The notes beneath the pieces were generated by a model. The model was not told where the DNA came from and searched no databases. It saw only the letters and a list, made by a program, of their open reading frames with translations. 64,000 nucleotides of DNA. Origin: Polaromonas sp. CG_9.7 (GTDB lineage Bacteria > Pseudomonadota > Gammaproteobacteria > Burkholderiales > Burkholderiaceae_C). The stretch covers positions 62,001 through 126,000 of the forward strand of contig NZ_JADOVG010000001.1 of the NCBI RefSeq assembly GCF_015752205.1, written 5' to 3'. Every line of letters begins with the position of its first letter. Within the stretch, counting starts at the first letter, position 1. The position numbers and the translations under genes are program-made. Shown here in pieces: positions 26,286 to 35,781 of this stretch.

Positions 26286-26649
26286 AAAACGCATCATTCT
26301 CGAAATGGGCACGGGCAACGACCTGTATGGCGGCGACTACACCAAGGCGGCCTGCCGTGCAGTGCATGACGCGCTGCACCACTCGTCCATCGTGCTGTTC
26401 AGGTCGCTCGGTTATGACCACCGCGACATGCGCGTGCAGGTCACCATCGGCGTGCAGCAACCGGACAAGGTGGACCTGGCCGTCGTTGCCGCCGAACTGC
26501 CGCGCGGGCGGGCTGAAGTCACGGCGGTTTTCGGCGGACTGGACGTGCATGACCCCGAGCAGCAAACCACCCACGTGATCGCCAGCGCCGCGATTGAGGC
26601 CTTTTTGCCTATTGAGGCTGCCGACTGGCGCTTGAGCGGCGCGAACTGA
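26278..26649 (+). CDS. Lin0512 family protein, second copy
   Basis: 123-residue paralogue of the upstream protein. The matching pattern is MAEKRIILEMGTGNDLYGGD, YTKAACRAVHDALHHSS, VTIGVQQPDKVDLAVVAAEL and VFGGLDVHD. The shared block GVQQPD.VD in both copies is the clearest family mark. The start at 26278 is set by the ATGGCTGA overlap with the first copy. A tandem pair with tightly coupled translation suggests equal subunit amounts. Function unknown. Confidence 0.75.
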   Translation: MAEKRIILEMGTGNDLYGGDYTKAACRAVHDALHHSSIVLFRSLGYDHRDMRVQVTIGVQQPDKVDLAVVAAELPRGRAEVTAVFGGLDVHDPEQQTTHVIASAAIEAFLPIEAADWRLSGAN

Positions 26650-26824
26650 GATTCGTTTTTGCCTGCCCCCGCGCGGCGTTGCTGTTCCACTGTTCAAGCC
26701 TGCTTGGCACACGGGTCCATGACAGGGTTCGCCAGCTTTTCAGCCGGCCGATCATTGGCCGATTGAATTGCCCCAGAAAAAAAATTCGATTTGACGTGGT
26801 GGCCATTGACCGCCACAGTGGCGC

Positions 26825-28627
26825 ATGAACCTTTCCAGCCAAAAAACCGCCGTCCAGGCCATTCCCCTCGCCACGGTTGACCAGTTGCGCGAGCGCATCC
26901 GCCGCAAGAGCCAGCTCAAGGGCCGGCAGGCTGATGACGCTTCGCTGGAAGAAGTTCGCGCGCTGGTGGGGCCGCGCCCGACCGAAGGCCACCGCCGCGA
27001 CCTGCTGATCGAATACCTGCATTTGCTCAACGACGCCTACCGCTGCCTGCACGACCGGCACCTGGTGGCTCTGGCCAGGGAAATGAAACTCTCGATGGCC
27101 GAGGTCTACGAGGTGGCAACGTTCTACCACCACTTCGAAGTCGTCAAGGGCGACGTCAGCGGCGATGGACAGGCGCCTGGCTTGACTGTGCGCGTGTGCG
27201 ACGGGCTGAGCTGCGAGATGGCCGGCGCGCAAGCGTTGCTGGCGGGACTGCCGGCGCTGCTGGCCGCGCAGGACGTGCGCGTGCTGGCCGCGCCGTGCAT
27301 CGGGCGCTGCGAGCAGGCACCGGTGGCGGTGGTGCACCAGACGCCGGTGCCGTTTGCCACGCTTGAAGCCGTAATTCATGCATCAAAAATGCCTCTGGCG
27401 CAATATCAACGGTCACAAGCAGCTATCAATTTCGTAGTGGCTGACTGGGTGGAAAAAAGCATTCCCGAACTGCCTGGCACGACCGACTACGCCACCTACC
27501 GCGCTCACGGCGGCTATGCGCTGGCAGCAAGGCTGGCGAACGGGGAAGAGGACGCTGAGCGCGTGCTGCACGCCATGGAAAACTCCGGCCTGCGCGGCCT
27601 GGGCGGCGCGGGTTTTCCGGCCGGACGCAAGTGGCGCATCGTGCAGGGCTACAGCGCGCCGCGCCTGATGGCGGTGAACATCGACGAGGGCGAGCCCGGC
27701 ACCTTCAAGGACCGAACTTACCTGGAACGCGACCCGCACCGCTTTCTCGAAGGCATGCTGATCGCCGCGCAGGTGGTGGGCATTGCCGCCTGCTACATCT
27801 ATTTGCGCGACGAATACCACGACTGCCGCGCGCTGCTGCAGGCCGAAATCGCCAAGCTGCAGGCCGACCCGCCATTTCCCTTGCCGCTGATCGAGTTGCG
27901 CCGGGGTGCGGGCGCCTACATCTGCGGCGAAGAGTCCGCCATGTTGGAGAGCGTCGAGGGCAAGCGCGGCGAACCCCGCATGCGCCCGCCCTATATTGCC
28001 GAAGTGGGCCTGTTTGGCCGGCCCACGCTGGAGCACAACTTTGAAACGCTGTACTGGGTGCGCGACATTGCCGAGAAGGGTGCCGACTGGTTCAGCAGCT
28101 TTGGCCGCAACGGCCGCAAGGGACTGCGCAGTTTCAGCGTCAGCGGACGGGTAAAACAACCCGGCGTCAAGCTGGCGCCGGCCGGCATCACCGCGCAGGA
28201 GTTGATCGACGAATACTGCGGCGGCATGGCGGACGGCCATCAGTTTTATGCCTACTTGCCGGGCGGCGCCTCGGGCGGGATTTTTCCGGCCAGCCATGCG
28301 CATGTGCCGCTGGACTTCGACACCCTGCAGCCGCACGGCGGCTTCATCGGCTCGGCCGCTGTCATCGTGCTCGGCCAGCACGACAAGGCGCGTGACGCGG
28401 CGCTGAACATGATGCGGTTTTTTGCCAGCGAAAGTTGCGGCCAGTGCACGCCGTGCCGCGTCGGCACGGCAAAGGCCGCCAAGCTGATGCAAGCGCCGCT
28501 GTGGGACCACGCCACGCTGGAAGATTTGAACAGCGTGATGACCGATGCGTCGATTTGCGGCCTGGGTCAGGCCGCGCCCAACCCGGTGCGCTGCGTTCAA
28601 AAATACTTTTCTCATGAGGTGGCCTGA
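26825..28627 (+). CDS. fdh1B: NAD-dependent formate dehydrogenase, beta subunit (NuoE-NuoF fusion)
   Basis: Diaphorase subunit of 600 residues that passes electrons from the formate site to NAD+. Residues 1-180 are NuoE-like with [2Fe-2S] ligands Cys125, Cys130, Cys158 and Cys162 (CDGLSC, PCIGRC). Residues ~225-600 are NuoF-like with the FMN/NADH loops LRGLGGAGFPAGRKW and GAGAYICGEESAM. The [4Fe-4S] ligands lie in ESCGQCTPCRVG (from Cys538) and near Cys578. Fused E-F subunits occur in the soluble formate dehydrogenase of Methylobacterium (FDH1). The linker at residues ~186-205 is encoded by a dispersed-repeat copy. The stop abuts the next ATG, so the genes are coupled. Confidence 0.9.
   Translation: MNLSSQKTAVQAIPLATVDQLRERIRRKSQLKGRQADDASLEEVRALVGPRPTEGHRRDLLIEYLHLLNDAYRCLHDRHLVALAREMKLSMAEVYEVATFYHHFEVVKGDVSGDGQAPGLTVRVCDGLSCEMAGAQALLAGLPALLAAQDVRVLAAPCIGRCEQAPVAVVHQTPVPFATLEAVIHASKMPLAQYQRSQAAINFVVADWVEKSIPELPGTTDYATYRAHGGYALAARLANGEEDAERVLHAMENSGLRGLGGAGFPAGRKWRIVQGYSAPRLMAVNIDEGEPGTFKDRTYLERDPHRFLEGMLIAAQVVGIAACYIYLRDEYHDCRALLQAEIAKLQADPPFPLPLIELRRGAGAYICGEESAMLESVEGKRGEPRMRPPYIAEVGLFGRPTLEHNFETLYWVRDIAEKGADWFSSFGRNGRKGLRSFSVSGRVKQPGVKLAPAGITAQELIDEYCGGMADGHQFYAYLPGGASGGIFPASHAHVPLDFDTLQPHGGFIGSAAVIVLGQHDKARDAALNMMRFFASESCGQCTPCRVGTAKAAKLMQAPLWDHATLEDLNSVMTDASICGLGQAAPNPVRCVQKYFSHEVA
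27381..27440. repeat. Dispersed ~60 bp repeat in frame within fdh1B
   Basis: CATCAAAAATGCCTCTGGCG, ending in AAGCAGCTATCAATTTCGTA, fits the dispersed element family seen at 14256, 17614, 48092 and elsewhere. It is translated as HASKMPLAQYQRSQAAINFV in the linker joining the NuoE-like and NuoF-like halves. A linker position is where such an insertion would be tolerated. Confidence 0.65.
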
Positions 28628-31507
28628 ATGAATGCACGCGCCCAAGCCGATGAAGTTGCGCTGCCCACCATCGCCTTCACACTCGACCATGAAACCCTTC
28701 ACGCTTTCCCGGGCGAAACCATCCTCAAGGCCGCCGAACGCCACGGCGTGAATATTCCGCGACTTTGCTACCAGGACGGCCTGCGCCCCGACGGCAACTG
28801 CCGCGCCTGCGTGGTCGAAATTGCCGGCGAGCGCACGCTGGCGCCGAGTTGCTGCCGCAGTGTGACGGCGGGCATGGAGGTACAGGCCCGCAGCGATCGC
28901 GCCGTGAAAAGCCAGAAGATGGTGCTGGAAATGCTGCTGTCGGACATGCCGGATGCGGGCTACAAGTGGATTGAAACGGATGAGTCGCTGCAGCACGGTG
29001 AACTCAGCGAATGGGCTTCGCGAATGGGTGTCACGGTCCGCCCCGAGCTCAAGGCGCTGCGCCGCGAGCAACCCCGGGCCGACCTGTCGCACCCCGCCAT
29101 GGCCGTGAACCTCGACGCCTGCATCCAGTGCAACCGCTGCGTGCGTGCCTGCCGCGAGGAACAGGTCAACGACGTGATTGGCTTTGCCCTGCGCAGCGCG
29201 CACAGCGCCATCGTGTTCGACCTGGACGACCCGATGGGCGACAGCAGCTGCGTGGCCTGCGGCGAATGCGTGCAGGCCTGCCCGACCGGCGCGCTCATGC
29301 CCAAGACGCAGGTCGGCTCGCAAATCGTCGACAAAAAGGTCGATTCGGTCTGCCCGTTCTGCGGCGTCGGCTGCCTGCTGACCTACCACGTGAAAGACAA
29401 CCAGATCACCAGCGTCGAAGGCCGCGACGGCCCGGCGAACCACAGCCGCTTGTGCGTGAAGGGCCGCTTCGGCTTTGACTACGCGCACAGCCCGCAGCGC
29501 CTGACGGTGCCGCTGATCCGCAAGACCGGTGTCGCCAAAGACCCTGCAGCGCTGCAAACGCTCAACCGTGACACCGCTGACTGGTCCGAGGTCTTCCGTG
29601 AAGCGACGTGGGACGAAGCGCTGGCGCTGTCCACCGGCGCGCTTAAAACCCTGCGCGACACAAAGGGCAAGAAGTCGCTTGCCGGCTTCGGCTCGGCCAA
29701 GGGCAGCAACGAGGAAGCCTACCTGTTCCAGAAGCTGGTGCGCACCGGCTTTGGCAGCAACAACGTGGACCATTGCACCCGGCTGTGCCATGCGTCGAGC
29801 GTGGCGGCGCTGCTGGAAGGCGTGGGTTCCGCAGCGGTCAGCAACCAGGTGCATGACGTGGAAAACGCCGGGCTGATTTTCATCATTGGCTCGAACCCGA
29901 CAGGCAATCACCCGGTGGCGGCGACCTGGATGAAGAACGCCGCCCAAAAGGGCACAAAGATCGTGCTGGCCGACCCGCGCGTCACCGACATTGGCCGCCA
30001 CGCCTGGCGCACGCTGCAGTTCAAGGCCGACACCGACGTGGCGATGCTCAATGCGCTGATCTACACGGTGATCGACGAGGGGCTGACCGACATGGCGTTC
30101 ATCGAGGAACGCGCCAGCAATTACGAAGCGCTGCGTGCCAATGTGCAGGGCTACAGCCCCGAGGCGATGGCGCCGATCTGCGGCATTCCAGCGGCCACGC
30201 TGCGCGAGGTCGCGCGTGAATTCGCCCGCGCCAGGGGCGCGATGATCCTGTGGGGCATGGGCATCAGCCAGCATGTCCACGGCACCGACAACGCGCGCTG
30301 CCTGATCGCGCTTTGCGCCGTCACCGGCCAGATCGGCAAGCCCGGCTCGGGCCTGCATCCGCTGCGCGGCCAGAACAATGTGCAGGGCGCCAGCGACGCC
30401 GGGCTGATTCCGATGATGTACCCGAACTACCAGCGCGTGAGCAGCCCGGCTGCGCATGCATGGTTTGAAGATTTTTGGGGTATGACGCTCGATGACCAGC
30501 CCGGCTACACCGTGGTCGAGATCATGCACAAGATCCTGGCGCCCGACGCCGACCCGCACAAGGTGCGCGGCATGTACATCATGGGTGAAAACCCGGCCAT
30601 GAGCGATCCCGACCTGAACCATGCGCGCCACGCGCTGGCCAGCCTGGAGCACCTGGTGGTGCAGGACATCTTCATGACCGAAACCGCCTGGCTGGCCGAC
30701 GTGGTGCTGCCCGCCACCGCCTGGCCCGAGAAAACCGGCACGGTGACCAACACCGACCGCATGGTGCAGCTCGGCCAGCAGGCGATTGAGCCGCCCGGCG
30801 ATGCCCGGGCCGACCTGTGGATCGTCCAGCAGATGGCCGCCGGCATGGGGCTGGTCTGGCAGTACGAGGGTGGGCACCACGGCGTTGCAGCGGTGTACGA
30901 AGAAATGCGCCAAGCCATGCACAGCGCCATCGCCGGCATCACCTGGGAGCGCCTGCAGCGTGAATCCAGCGTGACCTACCCCTGCCTGAACGCCGATGAC
31001 CCCGGTGCGCCCACCGTGTTCATCGACCGCTTCGACACCGAAGACGGCCGCGTGCAACTGGTGCCCGCTGACATCATTCCGGCCAACGAACGGCCCGATG
31101 CCGATTACCCGTTTGTGCTCATCACCGGCCGCCAGCTTGAGCACTGGCACACCGGCAGCATGACGCGCCGCGCCAGCGTACTTGACGCCATCGAGCCGAT
31201 GGCAACAGCTTCGTTGTGCGGCGCAGATTTGTTGAAGCTCGGCGTGCAGGCGGGCGAAGTCATCACCGTGCTGTCACGCCGGGGCGAAGTGGCCATCCAC
31301 GTGCGCCGCGACGACGGCACGCCGTCCGGCGCGGTGTTCATCCCGTTTGCCTACTACGAAGCAGCGGCGAACCTGATGACGAACGCCGCGCTTGACCCGT
31401 TCGGCAAGATTCCGGAGTTCAAGTATTGCGCCGTGGCCATCAGGCGCGGGGGCGCAGTGGCCAAGTTGGCAGGCTATGAGCAGACGGCGGCTAAAAGGTG
31501 GTTTTGA
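28628..31507 (+). CDS. fdh1A: NAD-dependent formate dehydrogenase, alpha (catalytic) subunit
   Basis: Molybdenum or tungsten bis-pterin enzyme of 959 residues that oxidises formate to CO2. In order: a NuoG-like [2Fe-2S] domain (LCYQDGLRPDGNCRACVVEI), a His-Cys cluster region, a two-[4Fe-4S] ferredoxin part (CIQCNRCVRAC, CVACGECVQACPTGAL), then a [4Fe-4S] plus metal-cofactor domain (CPFCGVGCLLTYHV). Cys387 in TRLCHASSV is the predicted metal ligand, cysteine and not selenocysteine. The MopB C-terminal domain contains TGRQLEHWHTGSMTRR. No Tat signal is present, so it is cytoplasmic. Mo versus W cannot be told. It directly follows fdh1B. Confidence 0.93.
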   Translation: MNARAQADEVALPTIAFTLDHETLHAFPGETILKAAERHGVNIPRLCYQDGLRPDGNCRACVVEIAGERTLAPSCCRSVTAGMEVQARSDRAVKSQKMVLEMLLSDMPDAGYKWIETDESLQHGELSEWASRMGVTVRPELKALRREQPRADLSHPAMAVNLDACIQCNRCVRACREEQVNDVIGFALRSAHSAIVFDLDDPMGDSSCVACGECVQACPTGALMPKTQVGSQIVDKKVDSVCPFCGVGCLLTYHVKDNQITSVEGRDGPANHSRLCVKGRFGFDYAHSPQRLTVPLIRKTGVAKDPAALQTLNRDTADWSEVFREATWDEALALSTGALKTLRDTKGKKSLAGFGSAKGSNEEAYLFQKLVRTGFGSNNVDHCTRLCHASSVAALLEGVGSAAVSNQVHDVENAGLIFIIGSNPTGNHPVAATWMKNAAQKGTKIVLADPRVTDIGRHAWRTLQFKADTDVAMLNALIYTVIDEGLTDMAFIEERASNYEALRANVQGYSPEAMAPICGIPAATLREVAREFARARGAMILWGMGISQHVHGTDNARCLIALCAVTGQIGKPGSGLHPLRGQNNVQGASDAGLIPMMYPNYQRVSSPAAHAWFEDFWGMTLDDQPGYTVVEIMHKILAPDADPHKVRGMYIMGENPAMSDPDLNHARHALASLEHLVVQDIFMTETAWLADVVLPATAWPEKTGTVTNTDRMVQLGQQAIEPPGDARADLWIVQQMAAGMGLVWQYEGGHHGVAAVYEEMRQAMHSAIAGITWERLQRESSVTYPCLNADDPGAPTVFIDRFDTEDGRVQLVPADIIPANERPDADYPFVLITGRQLEHWHTGSMTRRASVLDAIEPMATASLCGADLLKLGVQAGEVITVLSRRGEVAIHVRRDDGTPSGAVFIPFAYYEAAANLMTNAALDPFGKIPEFKYCAVAIRRGGAVAKLAGYEQTAAKRWF

Positions 31508-32111
31508 CTCAGGTGCAGGGTCCCGCAAAGGCGTGGCGTGATTCTGTACAGCGAGGAGGAAAAAGCGTTATGGCATTTATGTTTCATGGCAGCGCCCACA
31601 CACGTCCCTGAAAAATCAAACGCCGCAGGAGCTTCACAAGACGTCAAGCGGCGGCGCGATGGTCGTGGATAAGGACCCGACCCAAGAAAGACTCTCGGTT
31701 GTGCTGCGCTCCAGTAAGAGGGGGCTGGGTTCGAGGAGGCCAGGCGTCAGCAACACCAAATGCAAAAACCGGGGCAGCGCCGTCCAGCCGCGTGAAATCA
31801 GTACAACTTGAACTGGTGTCAAACCTGTCTGACTCCGGGGTAACGTCACCGACGGTTATGAAGCGTGGGGATGTTTCTAAATATAAGAACGCTTGGTTTT
31901 TGTTAGGTACAGCTTGTACAGAAATTTTTTTTGCTTGTTAATACATAACTGTATTTAAGGAAAAAATTGCTTGTGATGTTATGAAACTTTCCAAGTGCAT
32001 TGCGTCGCTGCGAGGGGTGCAGGTGTTGAAGCAGTGAATCAATGCGAAACAGGAAATAAGCTGCAATTACAAATTTTAAGATGGTAACAACCGTCTGCTG
32101 AAAGGCTTGCC
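31508..32111. other. Gene-free stretch between fdh1A and the HAF-repeat gene
   Basis: About 600 bp. The first half is GC-rich with no convincing gene, although GGAGGAAAAAGCGTTATG at 31555-31572 mimics a ribosome site before a 13-codon frame. From about 31860 to 32110 base composition turns AT-rich, unlike the flanking genes, which is consistent with a promoter region for the secreted oxidase operon or with transferred DNA. No clear -35/-10 pair or terminator was identified. Confidence 0.5.
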
Positions 32112-33260
32112 ATGGTTAAGTCAAGACAGACTGAGTGCAGAAATAAGCATTCGGAGCATTTTTTTGGCTTGTATGTCTTCCATTGGGCGTTGCTCTTGGT
32201 GACAGCTGTGGGCCCCCTGCTGTATCTGCCATCGTTGCAAGCGCAAACGCGCCCTGCCTATACTGCCATTGAGTACGCCAGGCTTGACAATCCGGGCGCC
32301 ACCACCGTAATCCGTGGAATGAATTCCACCAACGAGGTGGCTGGCGGCTTCCAAAAGGACAAACGCAAAGCTTCGTCAGCGCTGATTTTCATGGCAAACA
32401 ACGCCGTCGAGGACGTTGCTGGCGAGCAGGGCGCTGGCAACAGCGTTGCCTATGGCATCAATGACCAGAGCGAGATTGTCGGGGCCTTGAACACCAGTGA
32501 GGCGCTTCATCCTTTCCGAGCGGTGCGCAGGGGCGGGGTACAGAAACTCACGCTGCCACCGGGCACCAACGGCGGCATAGCCTATGCGATCAACGAACTG
32601 GGCGAGGCTGCCGGCTATGCCAGTGGGGATGTTGGAATTCGCGCGGTGTGGTGGACCCGGCGCGGCGAGGTCCAGTTGCTCCAAAGTATTGGCGCACTGA
32701 CAACACGGGCCCTTGACCTCAACGACAGGGGCGACATCGTGGGTGTATCCGGCAATGAAGTGAAGACGGCTGTGGCCTGGCCGCGCAAGGGCGGCATCAT
32801 CAGCCTGGGCACACTGCCTGGCTTTGTCAACAGCGAGGCTGTCAGCATCACTGAAAACGGCGCCATCGCCGGCGTGGCAATTGGCGCTGGTGAATTTCCT
32901 AACCGTTCGCGGGCAGTGCTGTGGCAGCCAGGCGGCGTCGGCATTCGGGACCTTGGGACGCTCAATGGCGGCAGTGACAGCCGAGCCCGCGATGTCAACA
33001 ACCGGGGCGAGGTGGTGGGCACATCAAGCAGCACCGAAGGCGATCGCGCTTTTGTCTGGACTGCGGCAACCGGCATGCTGGACCTCAATTCGCTGGTGAC
33101 CATCCCTGGGCTGGTGATGACCGATGCACTGAGCATCAACAAGAGAGGGGACATCGTGGTGATGGGGCATGACGGGCAAACTGGCGCGCCCCAGGAGTCC
33201 CATGAGCATGTGGACCACCATGCTGCCCGGCGCATTTTTGTTTTGCATCCATTGAGGTGA
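32112..33260 (+). CDS. Secreted HAF-repeat protein
   Basis: Predicted exported protein of 382 residues. A long signal region (FHWALLLVTAVGPLLYLPSL, cleavage near LQAQT) is followed by about seven imperfect ~45-residue repeats of the HAF type. These show a recurring pattern of IN or LN, then two residues, G, and IVG or VVG, as in YGINDQSEIVGALN, YAINELGEAAGYA, LDLNDRGDIVGVS and RDVNNRGEVVGTS. Such repeats are thought to form a beta-propeller. Function of the family is unknown. It lies just upstream of the copper-radical oxidase gene and is likely in the same operon. Confidence 0.8.
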   Translation: MVKSRQTECRNKHSEHFFGLYVFHWALLLVTAVGPLLYLPSLQAQTRPAYTAIEYARLDNPGATTVIRGMNSTNEVAGGFQKDKRKASSALIFMANNAVEDVAGEQGAGNSVAYGINDQSEIVGALNTSEALHPFRAVRRGGVQKLTLPPGTNGGIAYAINELGEAAGYASGDVGIRAVWWTRRGEVQLLQSIGALTTRALDLNDRGDIVGVSGNEVKTAVAWPRKGGIISLGTLPGFVNSEAVSITENGAIAGVAIGAGEFPNRSRAVLWQPGGVGIRDLGTLNGGSDSRARDVNNRGEVVGTSSSTEGDRAFVWTAATGMLDLNSLVTIPGLVMTDALSINKRGDIVVMGHDGQTGAPQESHEHVDHHAARRIFVLHPLR

Positions 33261-33268
33261 GAGCAATC

Positions 33269-35485
33269 ATGAAAAATCCTGTCTACCTGATGGTTCAGTG
33301 GCTGCTACGGTTTGCCTTGGCAATGTGCACACTTGGATCGCCCTGGCTTTGGGCGCAAACCCCTCAAACGAGCGGTCAATGGCAAAACGGGCCCGATTTC
33401 CCCTATTTCCCCACGCACATCCACATGCTTCCCAATTTGACCGTCATGCTTTGGCCAGGGGACGGCGTAAGTGGAGATGACCCAAGGCTCTGGGACCCCG
33501 TGTCGGGCAGCGTGACAGCCCTGAGCCGGATTGGTTTCGATCCGTTTTGCAGCGCGCATACGTTCTTGCCGGACGGACGGCTGTTCGTCGCAGGAGGCCA
33601 CATTGACAACTGGGTTGGGCTGCCCGATGCCGCAATTTACAACCCTGTCAACAACAGCTGGACGCGGCAGGCGCGGATGAACCTCGGCAGGTGGTATCCC
33701 ACCGTGACCGGGCTTCCCAACGGGGACGTGCTGGTGGTCTCGGGTGCCGTGGACACGCCCAACGGCACCAATCCCTTGCCGCAAGTGTGGCAGGCCGCCA
33801 CCGGAACCTGGCGCGACCTCACCGCCGCGCAATTGAGCCTGCCTATCTATCCGTACATGTTTGTTGCGCCTAATGGCTCTGTTTTTAATGCAGGCCCCGA
33901 AGTTGCAACCCGATATCTGAACACTGCCGGCACGGGGGCATGGTCGTTCGTTGCCAATCGAACGTTCAATGCAGTGCGGGATTACGGCAGCGCCGTGATG
34001 TATGCGCCAGGAAAAATCCTCACAGTAGGCGGGAGCGATCCGCCCACGAATACCGCTGAAGTCATCGACCTGAACGCAGCCACGCCAAGTTGGCGTGCCG
34101 TGGGCTCGATGAGCGTGGCTCGAAGATCCATGAATGCAACCATGCTGCCCGATGGCACCGTGCTGACAACCGGCGGCACGCGCGGACCAGGGTTTAACAA
34201 TGGCAGTCCGGGCATGCCGGTGCTTGAAGCAGAGCTGTGGAATCCTGTCACGGAGTCCTGGCGCCTCATGGCGGCTGGCAGACTTGCCAGGATTTACCAC
34301 TCAACTGCACTGCTGCTGCCCGATGCCCGCGTGTTGGTTGCCGGAGGCAATGGGCTCACGCAAACCGAAATATTTTCGCCGCCCTATCTTTTTGCGGGAG
34401 CGAGGCCTGTCATTTCATCAGCGCCTGCCAGCGTTAACAAAGGGCAAAGTCTTTTCGTCGGCACGCCTGACGCGGCGGGCATCGACGCTGTGAGCTGGAT
34501 TGCACTGCCCTCGGTCACCCATACAAACAATATGCATCAAGGTTTCTTTAGCTCGACCAGCATCACGCAGGCAGCTGGCGGTATTAATATCGTTGCACCG
34601 AACAGCCTGACCGTTCCCGCAGGCCATTACATGGTCTTCCTTTTGAAGAATGGCGTGCCATCCACAGCCAGAGTGATCCAACTGACTCCGCAGTCCAGTA
34701 GCCTGCTGTCTGCTGTATCGTCTCTGGCGCCGGCCACGGCAACAGCAGGGGGACCGAGTTTTTCGCTGACAGTGAAGGGTTCAAATTTTGTAACCGCCTC
34801 CGTGGTGCGCTGGAACGGCTCAAGCCGGACAACGACATTTGTCAACTCCGGCCAGCTTTCGGCAGCGATTGCGGCGGGAGATATTGCAGCCGCCGGAACT
34901 GCGCAAATTACGGTGGTGAATCCTGACACAAGCACATCGAATGCCTTGTCGTTCACGACAACCTCCTCATCACCGCCAGCGACATGTACCTTTTCAAACT
35001 GGGTACAGGGAAAACAATATGCTGCCGGCAGTATCGTGTCGTACAACAGCAAGCTCTACATCGCCAAGTTTGCAAACCCGGGCTACGACCCCACCATCAG
35101 CACTTACTTCTGGGCGGTATATTTCTGCTCTGAAGCACCGCCACCGCCACCGACATGCACCTTCTCAAACTGGGTGCAGGGACAACAATATGCTGCCGGC
35201 AGTGTCGTGTCGTACAACAGCAAGCTCTACATTGCCAAGTTTGCAAACCCGGGCTACGACCCCACCATCAGCACTTACTTCTGGGCGGTATATTCCTGCT
35301 CTGAAGCACCGCCACCGCCACCCCCACCGCCACCGACATGCACCTTTTCAAACTGGGTGCAGGGACAGCAATATGCTGCCGGCAGTGTCGTGTCGTACAA
35401 CAGCAAGCTCTACATTGCCAAGTTTGCAAATCCGGGCTACAACCCCACCATCAGCACTTACTTCTGGGCCCCATATGCATGCTAA
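33269..35485 (+). CDS. Galactose-oxidase/glyoxal-oxidase-like copper-radical oxidase with three C-terminal binding modules
   Basis: Secreted 738-residue protein. After a signal peptide (FALAMCTLGSPWLWAQ) comes a kelch-type seven-bladed region with the complete copper-radical site. Cys94 (DPFCSAH) can crosslink to Tyr143 (GRWYPTVTG), with Tyr343-His344 (RIYHSTALLLPD) and His418 (VTHTNNMHQ) as further ligands. A DUF1929 domain and an IPT/TIG domain (~475-560) follow, then three 48-residue modules of CBM5/12 type (NWVQGQQYAAGSVVSYNSKL) joined by Pro linkers of growing length. It would oxidise an alcohol or aldehyde to give H2O2, probably on a polysaccharide. ATG 33269 has GAGGTGAGAG upstream; GTG 33257 is an alternative. 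Confidence 0.88.
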   Translation: MKNPVYLMVQWLLRFALAMCTLGSPWLWAQTPQTSGQWQNGPDFPYFPTHIHMLPNLTVMLWPGDGVSGDDPRLWDPVSGSVTALSRIGFDPFCSAHTFLPDGRLFVAGGHIDNWVGLPDAAIYNPVNNSWTRQARMNLGRWYPTVTGLPNGDVLVVSGAVDTPNGTNPLPQVWQAATGTWRDLTAAQLSLPIYPYMFVAPNGSVFNAGPEVATRYLNTAGTGAWSFVANRTFNAVRDYGSAVMYAPGKILTVGGSDPPTNTAEVIDLNAATPSWRAVGSMSVARRSMNATMLPDGTVLTTGGTRGPGFNNGSPGMPVLEAELWNPVTESWRLMAAGRLARIYHSTALLLPDARVLVAGGNGLTQTEIFSPPYLFAGARPVISSAPASVNKGQSLFVGTPDAAGIDAVSWIALPSVTHTNNMHQGFFSSTSITQAAGGINIVAPNSLTVPAGHYMVFLLKNGVPSTARVIQLTPQSSSLLSAVSSLAPATATAGGPSFSLTVKGSNFVTASVVRWNGSSRTTTFVNSGQLSAAIAAGDIAAAGTAQITVVNPDTSTSNALSFTTTSSSPPATCTFSNWVQGKQYAAGSIVSYNSKLYIAKFANPGYDPTISTYFWAVYFCSEAPPPPPTCTFSNWVQGQQYAAGSVVSYNSKLYIAKFANPGYDPTISTYFWAVYSCSEAPPPPPPPPPTCTFSNWVQGQQYAAGSVVSYNSKLYIAKFANPGYNPTISTYFWAPYAC
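34985..35482 (+). repeat. Three near-identical 144-bp module repeats in the oxidase gene
   Basis: Units at 34985-35128, 35156-35299 and 35339-35482 each encode a Cys-to-Cys module of 48 residues and differ at only a few bases. Spacers encode Pro-rich linkers of increasing length with CCACCG runs. The high identity at DNA level, including silent positions, indicates recent duplication or gene conversion. Confidence 0.92.
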
Positions 35486-35781
35486 AAGTTGAACCGGGGC
35501 CTCTATTCGACTCTTTATCGTGGGCTTTACCTGGCTTACAGGGACTGCCCACACAGTCAAGTATTACTAAACTGCTGAAATTGCTTTTCTTTGATGACGG
35601 TATTCGGCGTGAGGCGAAGCGGCGAGTCATCGAGTAACAGAGCGCACCCTTACAGACGGGCTTATTGCACAGCTGCTGCCCCAACACTGGCAACCTGCTC
35701 AGGCACACCATTTGCCACAATGATGGCGCTGGATTCGAGGTGTATTGCCCGGCTTGCTTACCCATGACTTCTCCCAGAGAG

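Noticed and set aside
26700-26824. Sigma-54 promoter before fdh1B
   Set aside because: A TTGGCAC resembling the -24 element is present near 26703, but no TGC/TTGC at the -12 spacing follows.
27413-31150. 1245-codon open frame on the minus strand opposite fdh1B/fdh1A
   Set aside because: It lies fully antisense to two well-supported genes. Its translation is rich in His, Arg, Gly and Ala as expected for a shadow frame in high-GC DNA, and it shows no domain pattern.
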